The notes beneath the pieces were generated by a model. It ran no database searches. It was not told the DNA's origin and was given only the letters and a program-made list of their open reading frames with translations. Source: Tranzscheliella williamsii (Eukaryota; Basidiomycota; Ustilaginomycetes; Ustilaginales; Ustilaginaceae). Taken from it: 64,000 bases of DNA. Shown piece after piece: positions 20,920-30,351 of the stretch. The translations under genes and the position numbers were made by a program. The stretch's first letter is position 1; the number at the start of each line of letters is the position of its first letter. The stretch is taken from NCBI GenBank assembly GCA_023212725.1, contig JALBYF010000055.1:61414-125413 (forward strand), read 5' to 3'.

Positions 20920-23646
20920 TCAGGCGAGGTAGTTGTACCTGCTGCGCTCGGCTGGGTCGCGCTCGAGGTACTCGCGGTCGATGAGGCTCTCGATGCGCTT
21001 CTTGATGAGCGGGAGGCCCGGCTGGAAGCGGCCGGCGAGCTGGCGGATGGTTTCCTGGACCAGCTCGTTGTGGCCGAGCTGCTTGCGGTTCTTCATGACG
21101 CGCACAATGCACGCCTCGACGAGATGCATGCGCTCCTCGTCGACCTTGGCATTGGTCGCCTGCCGCTCCTTGGCCGTCTCGACGCGCGCGGCCACCTGCT
21201 GGATCTTGAACCGCGCCAGCGGACAGCTGAACGACGCGTTAAAGGTAAACGTGTCCGACGCGTTCACCTCGCGGCCCTTGGGGCTCTTCTGCAGCACCTT
21301 GAACTTGGCACACGCCAGCGACTGCAGCGTCCTCTGCAGGTCGGCGTCCGGGATGCTGCTCGCGTTGGCAATCTCGCGGTAGCTCAGCGTCTGGTTCGCG
21401 TCGGCGCCGTCATCAAACAGCAGAAGAACGACAAGCGCAAAGGTGGAGACGTTGATCTCGTGGGTGCGCGCCTTGAAAGCGACGCGGACATCCGCATTGC
21501 CCAGGTTGGGATGCCAGGTCAAGACCCGCCCATTGTGCTTGCTCTGGTAGAATTCTTCAAAGCGGCGCCGCGCGTCCATCAACTTTTCGGGCATCGTGCA
21601 GCTGGGCGCCTGGGCCGAAATCGGCCAGTTGGTGCTCGTCAGGACATTGACAGAAAGCGTAAATGGCATGGGGCGGTGCGAGGTTTTCGCAGTGCGGCTG
21701 AAATCCTCCATGGTTTCTTCGCTGGTCTTCATGTCGTTCAACATGCCTTGCAGCTTGGCTACATAGCCGTGTCCACTTTCGATCTTGAGCTTGGCCATCA
21801 TTCCTCTTTCAGCATCGTCGGAAACGCTTCGACCCTGCAACAATCGCTTGGCGAGATGCTGCTTGTAGTACCGTTCAAAGATATCCTTTTCGTGCAAAAA
21901 GCGGAAGATGGAAATGGTCTTGCGCAACACCTCATCCACTTCCGCCTCCGTTTTTCCCTTCAAGCCCTTTTTGAGGTTCTCGTCGATGAAGAGAGATATA
22001 AATTCGGGCGCCCGCTTGTTGGTGTTGATGAAGGACTCGAAGGCTTCGTTGATCGAAGTCTCGCAGCCAGCGTCCCTGGAGTACGACACTTCCAGGATGT
22101 TGTCGAAGCGGTTCTTGAAATCGAGCACCTCTTCCACCCAGCGGATAGCCGTCGCTGCTTGGGGCGTGGAGGCGGAGGCCTCGGCTGCTGCATCGGCGGC
22201 CTTTTCCTTTGCCCTGGCCTTCGCTGCGGACGATGATGGGTTGGTGGTGGTTGAGTCTCCGATTGTTGCAGGCTCTGTCGGTTCTCCGTCTCTGGTGGGA
22301 GCATCCGTCACGGGGGCTTGTTGAGACTGATTTGTCACCGAGTCGTTAATGAGCTTGCCTCTGGCAGCAATGTACGCTTTGAGGCCGAGCCGCAGTGTAT
22401 GCGGGCCATCGGTGACCTTGTGAAAGAGCCTGTACATACGACCCAGGTCATCGTTGCGGTCTTCATCAAGCATGGTGACGAGACCGGAGCCAGGCATATC
22501 GATGATAGCTTTTAGATGATTTGCTAGGAAATGCTTCTCCAAGAGCTGCCGCAAGGGCTTCTGTGTTTCGGATTTCAGATAGACAGAGACGCGGTCGGTC
22601 TCTTCCTGCAATCGCCGTTCGACGTGGGCGAGATACCTGGCGGCATCGCCTGTATCCAACCACCTCTCGGCCTCGGCGGCATAGAAGGCAGCCGAGGTTT
22701 GAAGAAAGGCGGGTTCAAAGTCGCAGCTGTATACGGATGGGTCCTGGTTGGGAGCGGATCCGGGTTTGTGCTGAGTCAAATCGGCTAGCATGTCGATATT
22801 GGACTTGACCAGGGACCGGCTGATGGCGGAGCCTTCGCGCTCGATCTGGATGTGTGTAAGCAGCGTGCTGTAGAGGCAGATCTGGATCGGATACTTGGAG
22901 GATCGGATGACGGAATCTCGGAAGATTTCGAGACCGAGTCGGTTGATGGAGTGGACCTTGTTCTGCGGCACATAGACCCTGTCCACGTACTTGAGAACCT
23001 CGGAGAGCTTGGACATGCAACTGCGATGATCGGTCCAGGTGTCTCGAATGGCCGTCATGAGACGCTCGCCTGCCTGAATGCGAGCTACAGCATCGGCTCG
23101 ATCACCCGTCTGGGTTGCTGACATGCCAGCGGCAGCAGCGGCCGCAGCCGCTGTTGTAGTAGAAGTGGCGTCGGGGCTGGGGCCGAGCTGATCGGACTCC
23201 AGATACTGCTCATCGGCCAACTTGCCCTTGCCCTTGCCCCTGGCGGTGGTGTTGGTAGCCGAGGCGCGGGCGGTGCTGGAAGAAGAGGATGGAAAAGAGA
23301 GAAGCGTCTCGGGCAGGATGATGCCAGCGGAGACCGAGGCGGCTCCGCCCGGGGGAAAGGACGGAACAATCTTTTGGCTACAGAGCCTGTCGAGATGCTG
23401 TTCGACCTGCCTCTTGACACCGTTGTAGAGCATATCTCCTTGCTGGTAGAGGACGAGGTTGTATGCGTAGCGGTAATGCTCTTCATAGCTGAGTTTGGAA
23501 ATGTTGTGGTTCTGGATCTGGGCAATGGCGTGCGCCAATCTGTGCCACATTTCCTCGACAGAGACATCGAGACCGATCTTTTTGGGAGGCTTGAGCTTGG
23601 TACCTCTGGTGCCTCCCGGCCGCCTCATCGAGCCTGAAGCACTCAT
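20920..23646 (-). CDS. CUL3: Cullin-3, scaffold of BTB-CUL3 ubiquitin ligases
   Basis: 908-aa cullin. The N-terminal repeats start after KIGLDVSVEEMWHRL, and LSYEEHYRYAYNLVL is the conserved segment that groups it with CUL3. The middle has the cullin homology domain (YKQHLAKRLLQGRS, LTSTNWP). The C-terminal winged helix has IVRVMKNRK with the expected neddylation Lys852 and ends in RYNYLA. It should bind BTB adaptors at its N-terminus and Rbx1 at its C-terminus. It is longer than animal CUL3 (about 770 aa) because of Ala/Ser-rich inserts (around residues 130-200 and 450-500). The open frame extends to 23706 but only from a TTG; the first ATG is at 23646 and a further Met lies 6 codons on. Confidence 0.93.
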   Translation of the reverse strand: MSASGSMRRPGGTRGTKLKPPKKIGLDVSVEEMWHRLAHAIAQIQNHNISKLSYEEHYRYAYNLVLYQQGDMLYNGVKRQVEQHLDRLCSQKIVPSFPPGGAASVSAGIILPETLLSFPSSSSSTARASATNTTARGKGKGKLADEQYLESDQLGPSPDATSTTTAAAAAAAAGMSATQTGDRADAVARIQAGERLMTAIRDTWTDHRSCMSKLSEVLKYVDRVYVPQNKVHSINRLGLEIFRDSVIRSSKYPIQICLYSTLLTHIQIEREGSAISRSLVKSNIDMLADLTQHKPGSAPNQDPSVYSCDFEPAFLQTSAAFYAAEAERWLDTGDAARYLAHVERRLQEETDRVSVYLKSETQKPLRQLLEKHFLANHLKAIIDMPGSGLVTMLDEDRNDDLGRMYRLFHKVTDGPHTLRLGLKAYIAARGKLINDSVTNQSQQAPVTDAPTRDGEPTEPATIGDSTTTNPSSSAAKARAKEKAADAAAEASASTPQAATAIRWVEEVLDFKNRFDNILEVSYSRDAGCETSINEAFESFINTNKRAPEFISLFIDENLKKGLKGKTEAEVDEVLRKTISIFRFLHEKDIFERYYKQHLAKRLLQGRSVSDDAERGMMAKLKIESGHGYVAKLQGMLNDMKTSEETMEDFSRTAKTSHRPMPFTLSVNVLTSTNWPISAQAPSCTMPEKLMDARRRFEEFYQSKHNGRVLTWHPNLGNADVRVAFKARTHEINVSTFALVVLLLFDDGADANQTLSYREIANASSIPDADLQRTLQSLACAKFKVLQKSPKGREVNASDTFTFNASFSCPLARFKIQQVAARVETAKERQATNAKVDEERMHLVEACIVRVMKNRKQLGHNELVQETIRQLAGRFQPGLPLIKKRIESLIDREYLERDPAERSRYNYLA

Positions 23647-24841
23647 GATCGGGAGACACGAAGCGGGCGAGCCACCGATACTGCGATGCCTACGCTCGTG
23701 CGACAAGGATGGCGAGCCGGTCGTCAGAGGGGTTGCCGTAGCGCTACAGTAGTCGCAGTGGCTGTGTTGCTTGCCGTGGTTGTAACGATCGTCGCTGGTG
23801 ATGATGGAAATGGTGGTGACGATGGTGGTGGTGGTGATGGTGGTGGTTGATGAGGGGTGGGAAAGGTGTGGGGCTGCCGTAAAAAGCTAAGTTGAGCGAG
23901 GCGGTAGTGAATGAAAAAAGCTCAGTTCTGTGCTAGCCGTTGCATGGCCTGCTGGGACGATGAGAAGAGTGATGATCAACGGATTTGGATGCGTGTAATG
24001 CTGTCTGTTCTTGTCAACGCCCACACCGCCAAGTCGAGGTCCGCCTCCTATACTGCAATATGTATGTAAATCTGTGAATATTGGGATTTGCTTTAGTGGG
24101 AGCGAGGTGAACAAGTACTAACATGTCACGTCCAATTCCGCTCCACACAACGGTCCTATTCGTGCGAGACGAAACTGGCCAAGCGAGGTGGATCGGGCGC
24201 GTCAACGATCTGCAGACCAAATCTGCGATGTTACTATCCTACGCTTCAACGTGAAGCGCTCCACCACATTTACGCGTTGGCGTGCGAAGCCTCTCGCCGA
24301 AATCAAATCGAATGCGGCTGAGATTTGAGAAGCGATAACCGTCAATACAAGAGCGGAAGGGCAGCTGCGAGAGAAGTCATGACTATGAATAGGCAGCCGG
24401 CGTCGTTCTCACCAGCCAGCCAGAGAGGCCAGGCGCATTCAATCAATCATGAATCAATCCCATCAATTCGCCAACCGGATCCGACCAGCCAGTCGACCCC
24501 AACCCTGTTAGCAACAGCCCCTTGCCTCCCTCTCTCTCACGCTCTCTCGCGCTCATCGACAACGACTGCTCATCCATGTCGCACTCGTCCCAAGAACACC
24601 TCTGAGCGCTTGGACAACGCTGTCTTTTTCGACACTGCTCATCCGGTAGCTGGTACAACATCGCCTCCCTTCTACGCCTGCCGCCGCACCCACAGCGGCA
24701 CCGACATCTCCCTGCTCGCCATCGGCTCTTGCATCGGCCGTGCGTTACAGAGCCTCTTTCGCTCTTTTTCTTATACTAGCCTGTTCGCTTCATCTGAAAA
24801 GGAAGAAAGGTAGCAAGACTCTTCCCACTTTTCTCACCGCC
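23647..24841. promoter_or_regulatory. Divergent promoter region of CUL3 and the SDS3-like gene
   Basis: 1.2 kb between divergent ATGs. It holds a GGT/GAT microsatellite near the CUL3 side and a CT-rich leader (about 24480-24840) before the SDS3-like ATG (CCGCCATGG). No gene is supported. Confidence 0.45.
23796..23851. repeat. GGT/GAT microsatellite
   Basis: Imperfect trinucleotide run (TGGTGATGATGG, then GGTGGTGGTGGTGATGG) in the 5' flank of CUL3. Confidence 0.7.
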
Positions 24842-25629
24842 ATGGCATCATCGATCGACAGGCAGCAGATGCCGCCGCAGCTGGCGGGCCAGAAGAGGTA
24901 CAGCCACCATCATCCGGATGGATACGATCACCCGCCCGTCCCTCACCACATGCAGCACGATCCGTACCAGGACATGTCGGGTAAGCTCTCACGCTCTGCT
25001 CTGTATCCTGCGCATGCACCTTCCGTCGTTGACCCTTCCTGGCCATCGTATCACACAGGCTATCCTCCGGCGCCTTCCTACCCGCCACGGGGCGAGCCTG
25101 GACGTCCCTCCATCCCCATGCATCTTCATCGGCCTCCTTCGCCACCGCCCATGTCGCATCGCGATGGACGGCCTGGCATGGGCCCGCCAGGCCACAACGC
25201 TCCTCCGCCTCCCGGCATGATGGCCATGGCTCCCAATGACCGGTACGGCATGCCCTCCTACCGTCCGAGTCCCGGCCCGGGACCCGGTCCTGCGCCTCAT
25301 CCGTCCTCTCCCTCTTGGCAACACCAACCGCTATATCCTGGACCTCCACCGTCCGGTGCCAGTGGATATCCGCCTCATATGCAGCAAGTCGGCTACTCCA
25401 ACGCTCCTCCTCAGCACAGAGACTCGCCTCTGATGGGCCACAACATGCCTCTGCCGCCTCATCACCCCAATGCTCCTCCACCACCTCCGCACAGCGTAAA
25501 CGCAGGGCCTGCTAGCGCGATCCCCGACGCGCAGGCAAAGTACCTCGCTTCGCCCGCCTCCGCTAGCCGCAAGAGCCCCAAGCTGTCCACCAAGGCAGGC
25601 CGAGCCAAGGAAAAGAAAGAAGCCGCCGC

Positions 25630-25674
<45 letters not shown>

Positions 25675-27016
25675 CGGAGCAGCAGGTACGGGAGCAGCCA
25701 TGGCCAAGGACGCCAGCACGGATACGACCGCCTCTAAGCGGACTGGCACCTCAAAGGCGGACAAGGCTGCGGCGGCGGCGATGGCTGCTGCCGCCACTGC
25801 CTCCTCCTTGCCGACCTCGGAGCCTGGGCGCGGCGTCACGAGCGCAGCTGCTGGCGGCGGAGGAGTGGAGAGCAAGAAGGACAAGAAGCGCAAGGAAGTC
25901 ATCGATCGTATCCACCGCATCCATTACGAGACGATTGAGAACCGCGATCTGCTGTACCAGGAGCTGTACCACGCGCTGACGACGTCGTATACCACCTTGC
26001 TTTCCAACCCAGCACGTTTGCGGCACTACACGCTTGCGCTCAGCCAGCTTACCTTGGAGCGCGACGCTGCGCTGCGCGAGACGGCACTGCTGCATGCCCA
26101 TCAGCTCGAATCGGCGCGGCTGGCCTACGAAAACGAAAAGCACAAGGTGGATGAAGAGGCGAGATTGGCCAAGCGCGGTGCTCGAGAAAAGCTGCTGGCG
26201 GTGGTGGAACAGACCAAGAAGCGACTCCAGGAAGAAAAGGAGGGCGGCGATGTTGCCGTCGATGCCTTCTTCGACAGTGCCCAGCGGCCCCACACCACCA
26301 GAAAGCTGCGCAACAAGGCATCCAGCCGTCGAGGCGGCGGTGGCGGTGTCGGTGCTGGTGCTGGCGGTGCTGGCGGTGTCAACGGTGTTGACGATGACGG
26401 CGGCGATGCTCAGGAAGGCGCACGTGGCGTCAACGGCCAGCCGACCGCCTCGGCGGTGGGTATTGGCAGCGGGCTGCAGGAGTTGATTGCGCTTTCGGGT
26501 TTCGGCCGAGACGACGTGGCGGGCGGCGGGGGGGCGCGGCTGGGCCTCAGCGCCGGTCTGGACCTAGGCGGGCTGGGGCTCTCGTTTGGCGGCGGCGGCG
26601 ACCTGCTTTCGGGCGCCGGGATGGGCGACAGCAGCTACATGGGCGGCTCGCGGCACCTCTCGGTGATCGGCGGCGCCAACGGTACCGTCGCTGGCGTCAA
26701 GGCCGGCAGCAAGAAGAAATCCTCGTCGAAAGCCGCCGCTGCCGCCGCTGCTTCTGCTGCCGCAGCACGCGAAGCCTCCGCCACCGCTCCCGACGACGAC
26801 GATGCCAACAGCCGTGTGGCATCCGCCGCCGCCGCTGCCGCCGCTGCTGCTGCCGCTGCCGCCGCCGCCTCCGCCGTCCTCACCACCGCAGGCGGCCGCC
26901 TCCGCTGGGACGCCGGCAAGTCGCTCCACCAGCTCACCCCCGCCAAGGACTTTGAGATCGAGTCCGACCTGATCAACATCCGCAAAACCAACGGCAAGCG
27001 TGCCCGCCGCAAGTAG
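24842..27016 (+). CDS. Sds3/BRMS1-family protein, likely Rpd3L histone deacetylase subunit
   Basis: 724-aa protein. The N-terminal third is Pro/His/Met-rich. An alanine tract (about residues 262-285) precedes the Sds3-like region (about 344-496), a long charged helix starting KKDKKRKEVIDRIHRIHYE and including LAYENEKHKVDEEARLAK and REKLLAVVEQTKKRLQEEK. Sds3-family proteins (Sds3, Dep1, BRMS1) hold together the Rpd3L/Sin3 corepressor. A second Gly-rich and then Ala-rich region follows, and the protein ends with a conserved-looking tail (KDFEIESDLINIRKTNGK). Only one ATG-initiated frame fits: the frame is open from 24740 but by GTG, and ATG 24842 has a strong context. Which member (Sds3 or Dep1) it is remains uncertain. 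Confidence 0.7.
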
Positions 27017-27926
27017 CCCTTTCCGTATTCCCCGCCTGTATCGCTAGCGAAAATACCATGCGCGTATCCACCACCTGTTCACCCTTGTCAGAGACGCGCC
27101 GCCCACCGCGGCTTTCGGCGGGCCTAACCACACACCCCTGCGCGCTTAATGGACCCGCGTGGCCTCCATTTCGCGCCGATCTGACATGCATTTTCACCGA
27201 GGACTGCTTGCGTCATTGACAACCTAAGAAGCTCAGTCACGGTACATCAGCCTGGGGTTATGGCAGCAAGACTGCTTCGGATTTGGTCTTGCAGACTGGC
27301 TGTTGCGATCCTGCTTTGCAGCCGCGTGTCTTCGGCCTAGCTTCTGTCTGTGTGTCTTCGGCTCAGCTGCTGTCAGGCAGTATAGCTGCTTTGACGTCTG
27401 GCTCACTTATCCGAAACTGAGCTTTTGCGATGTGATTTTGAGATTCCGTTCCATTGGCCGATGCCGAGCAGCAAGGTCGAGTAGCGCAGAAGGGCTCCCT
27501 TTGCAAAAAGCCCGCCTGCATTTTGAGCAGATACGAGGCGGTCGGCATTGTTCGTCCGAAATCGGCGCGACGGTTGCGGCTGGCTGCGCCGGCGTCTGCT
27601 GCGTAGCGTGCCCCCGAGCTGGAATGTCGCCGACCCCCACTGTCATGGTTCGGTATGCCGCTCTCGTGGTCGAGGCGCAGCGAGCGGCCTGCGCTATCAG
27701 CTGCTCCACGCTGTGGTCTAGTGCCGAGGCCGCCTCCGTCAGCCAACGTCCGCCAACGCCCGCCGTCCACGCCGAACGGCGGCCTGCGGCCCGCTTCTCC
27801 ACATCGTCTCGCCCTGCAGCATCGCAAATCCGCCTGGCCCTTGATCTGCCACCGCCGTTGGTAGTACAAAACCTCCTCGTATCCGGTCTCTGCAGAACGT
27901 GGATGTTCTGTCCATCCTAATCCGCC
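27017..27926. other. Intergenic region holding a SINE-like copy
   Basis: Between the SDS3-like stop and the MFS start. The middle is occupied by a dispersed repeat (27248-27437). The remainder is the MFS promoter and leader. Long + strand ORFs here are not supported by any domain. Confidence 0.5.
27248..27437 (+). repeat. Dispersed repeat, probable tRNA-derived SINE, copy A
   Basis: About 190 bp that aligns along its whole length with 44170-44344. The 25 nt at 27292-27316 (starting CAGACTGGCTGTTGCGATCC) are identical in both. A weak A box (CAGCCTGGGGTTATGGC, 27248) and a B-box-like GTTGCGATCC (27302) are spaced 54 nt start to start, as in a tRNA with a variable arm. This copy is more diverged than the other at the A box and lies about 490 bp upstream of the MFS start. 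Confidence 0.6.
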
Positions 27927-29771
27927 ATGTCTGCTCTTCCTGCCTCGTCGGGCGCACCACCTCGTTCGCCGTCTCCAGCGTCGGTGTGCCCCAGCATCGT
28001 TGCTTCCCCCCGCGACGCGCACCACCGCGAGCCGCACGCCGACAGCGCCTCGGCGCGCCATAGCCAGGACCAGCTGGCGGAGCACGACAATGCAACGACG
28101 GCGGCATCGACACCCACGCCCCACGAGACAGCGGCGGCCAAGGTGGAGCTGCAGGACCAGACCAACTTCCTGCCGCGCAAGCAGGTGATCCTCTGCTTCG
28201 CCGGGCTCTCGGCAGCCCTGTTTGCGGCACTGCTCGACCAGACCATTGTCAGCACCGCCATCCCGGCCATCACTAAGGCGTTCGGCGCGGGCAACCAGGC
28301 GTCGTGGCTCTCCACCTCGTATCTGCTCACCTCGACCGCCGCATCGCCGCTCTACGGCCGCTTCTCGGACATCTTTGGCCGCAAGCAGTGCATGATCTTG
28401 GCCCTGGCGCTCTTCTTGATCGGCAGCGTTCTCTGCTCGGCCGCCCAGTCCGTGACGCAGCTCATCGTCTTCCGCGCCCTCGCCGGCGTCGGCGGCGGCG
28501 GGATACCGACTTTGACCATGATCGTAATATCTGATATCGTCACGCTCCGCGAGCGCGGCGTCTACCAGGGCATGCTCGGCGTCATTGTCGCCCTCTCCAA
28601 CTCTGCCGGCCCGCTCCTCGGCGGCGCACTCGCCTCTGTCGGCTGGCGCTGGTGCTTCATCATCACCGTCCCCATGACCCTTGTCGCTCTCGTCGGCGTC
28701 CTCCTCCTCCTGCCGCTCAAAAAGGTCGAAGGTAGCATCCGCTCAAAGCTAGTCAAGGTCGACTACCTCGGCACTCTCATCATCCTCGCCGGTTCCGTTC
28801 TGCTCCTCCTCGGGCTCAACTGGGGCGGCCAGGAGTATGCCTGGGCTGACGCCCATGTGCTCGTCACGCTGATCCTCGGCATCGTGCTGCTCGTTGCGTT
28901 TGTGCTCGTCGAGGCGCTCGTCGTCCCGCTGCCACTGGTGCCCATGCGGCTCTTCCGCATCGTCACGGTCGCCAGCGTCCTCTTCCAGACGGTTTGCTCG
29001 GGCGGCATCTTTTACCTGCTGCTCTTCTTTGTGCCGCAGTACACGCAGGTCGTCAAGGGCTACTCGGGCGTCAAGGCGGGCGTGACGCTGATCCCACTGA
29101 TGGCGTTGCAGGCGATCATGTCGACCGTCGCCGGCATCGTGGTCAGCAAGACGGGCAGGTACAAAATGCTGATCGTCGCTGGCTTCGCCGTCTTCGCCCT
29201 GGGCGTAGGACTGCTGGTACTGCTCGACGAGCATTCGCCCATCGGCGAGGTGATTGGCTTTTTGCTGCTCTCAGGCTTCGGCGCAGGCGGCACGCTCCAG
29301 ACCACGCTCGTCGCCGCGCAGAACGCAGTGCCTCGCGCCGACCTCGCCGTGGTCACCAGCACCCGCAACTTTGCCCGCACCTTTGGCGGCACCCTCGCCC
29401 TCGCCGTCGCGTATACCATCCTCAACAACTCGGTCCGCTCTGCCGTCCATCTGCCCACTGCCGTCGTCCGCAACGTCGTCCGCGATCCCACCCAGATTAC
29501 CGCCGGCGGCTTCGACCCCGCTACCGCACAACTCCTCCTCCACGCCTACGTCCGCGCCTTCCGCAACGTCTTTTACTTTGGCCTTGCCCTCGTCCTCCTC
29601 GCCTTCCTTCTTACGCTCTTCTTCATCAAGGAGTACAGCATCGACCGCGTAGACGACCAGCAGCGCAAGGAGGAGGGCCGCCAGTGGTACGCCGCCAAAA
29701 AACAGCGCCGCGCCCGCCGCCACCCCGCCTCCGCCGATGTCGAAAAGTCCGAGCCGCCGCCCAACGCGTAA
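27927..29771 (+). CDS. MFS multidrug/H+ antiporter, DHA2 type (14 TM)
   Basis: 614-aa transporter. After a hydrophilic N-terminus of about 85 residues come repeated hydrophobic segments consistent with 14 TM helices. LLDQTIVSTAIPAI (about 102-115) is the DHA2 motif at the end of TM1, YGRFSDIFGRK is motif A, and SNSAGPLLGGAL fits motif C of antiporters. The C-terminal tail is charged (VDDQQRKEEGRQW). DHA2 members export drugs, toxins or siderophore-type compounds by proton exchange; no substrate can be inferred here because no biosynthetic cluster is adjacent. The start is CCGCCATGT at 27927. A SINE-like repeat lies in its upstream region. Confidence 0.88.
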   Translation: MSALPASSGAPPRSPSPASVCPSIVASPRDAHHREPHADSASARHSQDQLAEHDNATTAASTPTPHETAAAKVELQDQTNFLPRKQVILCFAGLSAALFAALLDQTIVSTAIPAITKAFGAGNQASWLSTSYLLTSTAASPLYGRFSDIFGRKQCMILALALFLIGSVLCSAAQSVTQLIVFRALAGVGGGGIPTLTMIVISDIVTLRERGVYQGMLGVIVALSNSAGPLLGGALASVGWRWCFIITVPMTLVALVGVLLLLPLKKVEGSIRSKLVKVDYLGTLIILAGSVLLLLGLNWGGQEYAWADAHVLVTLILGIVLLVAFVLVEALVVPLPLVPMRLFRIVTVASVLFQTVCSGGIFYLLLFFVPQYTQVVKGYSGVKAGVTLIPLMALQAIMSTVAGIVVSKTGRYKMLIVAGFAVFALGVGLLVLLDEHSPIGEVIGFLLLSGFGAGGTLQTTLVAAQNAVPRADLAVVTSTRNFARTFGGTLALAVAYTILNNSVRSAVHLPTAVVRNVVRDPTQITAGGFDPATAQLLLHAYVRAFRNVFYFGLALVLLAFLLTLFFIKEYSIDRVDDQQRKEEGRQWYAAKKQRRARRHPASADVEKSEPPPNA

Positions 29772-29931
29772 GCCCCAATGAAGTCGCCCGAACCCGGTCT
29801 TGAGATCGTGAGTGCGAGTGGAAGCGGGAATGGCAGTGTGGGTGGGAGTGTAGTGCAAGCGCACGTGGGAGTCGAATGCGTCTGTGTGCGCGTATGGGCG
29901 ACGCGTCGGCGATGTGGGCTGCTTCATTACT

Positions 29932-29980
29932 ACCACCACCGCACCACTGCACCATCGCACCACTGCACCATAGCACCATC
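29932..29980. repeat. CACCACTGCACCATCG minisatellite
   Basis: About three head-to-tail copies of a roughly 15-bp unit (GCACCACTGCACCATC) directly before the small ORF at 30000. Confidence 0.65.
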
Positions 29981-29999
29981 GTATCCTGCGTGCACAACG

Positions 30000-30224
30000 A
30001 TGTTAAGCGATGTGATCCTGCTCGTGGTGCTGGCGGGCGTCGTCGCGGCGGTCTGGGCGGGGACGCGCACGAGGGTGCGGGCTGCTTCCCCGCCGCACGA
30101 GCTGCATATCACCACCTCTCGCCGCGCGGTCACCCAGGAAGAGCGCCTCGACAACGCGCAGCACGCCGCCCGCGCCGCGCACCGTGCGCTCGCGGGCGCC
30201 ACCAGCCACTCCACCAGCCCGTAA
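30000..30224 (+). CDS. Possible small single-pass membrane protein
   Basis: 74-codon ORF starting ATG 30000. The N-terminus (MLSDVILLVVLAGVVAAVWA) is a good single TM segment followed by a basic stop-transfer region (GTRTRVR) and a hydrophilic Ala/Arg-rich tail. It is not recognised as any family. It sits between the MFS gene and the RAD2 3' end, 127 bp from the latter. The composition is that of real coding sequence nearby, but a chance ORF in GC-rich DNA is possible. Confidence 0.3.
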   Translation: MLSDVILLVVLAGVVAAVWAGTRTRVRAASPPHELHITTSRRAVTQEERLDNAQHAARAAHRALAGATSHSTSP

Positions 30225-30351
30225 TGCCACCGCCACCGTCGCCGCCACTGCCGAGCACGAGCGCCACGCCATATCCCCCGCCGCGGCTGCGTCCTGTCTT
30301 TCCATTGGTGCGTCGGTGTTATGCTACAGATGTGGGCGGGCGGGCAGGGGG

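Noticed and set aside
20374..22236. 620-codon + strand ORF across the OPI1 end and CUL3
   Set aside because: It overlaps two well-supported genes in other frames and has no domain.
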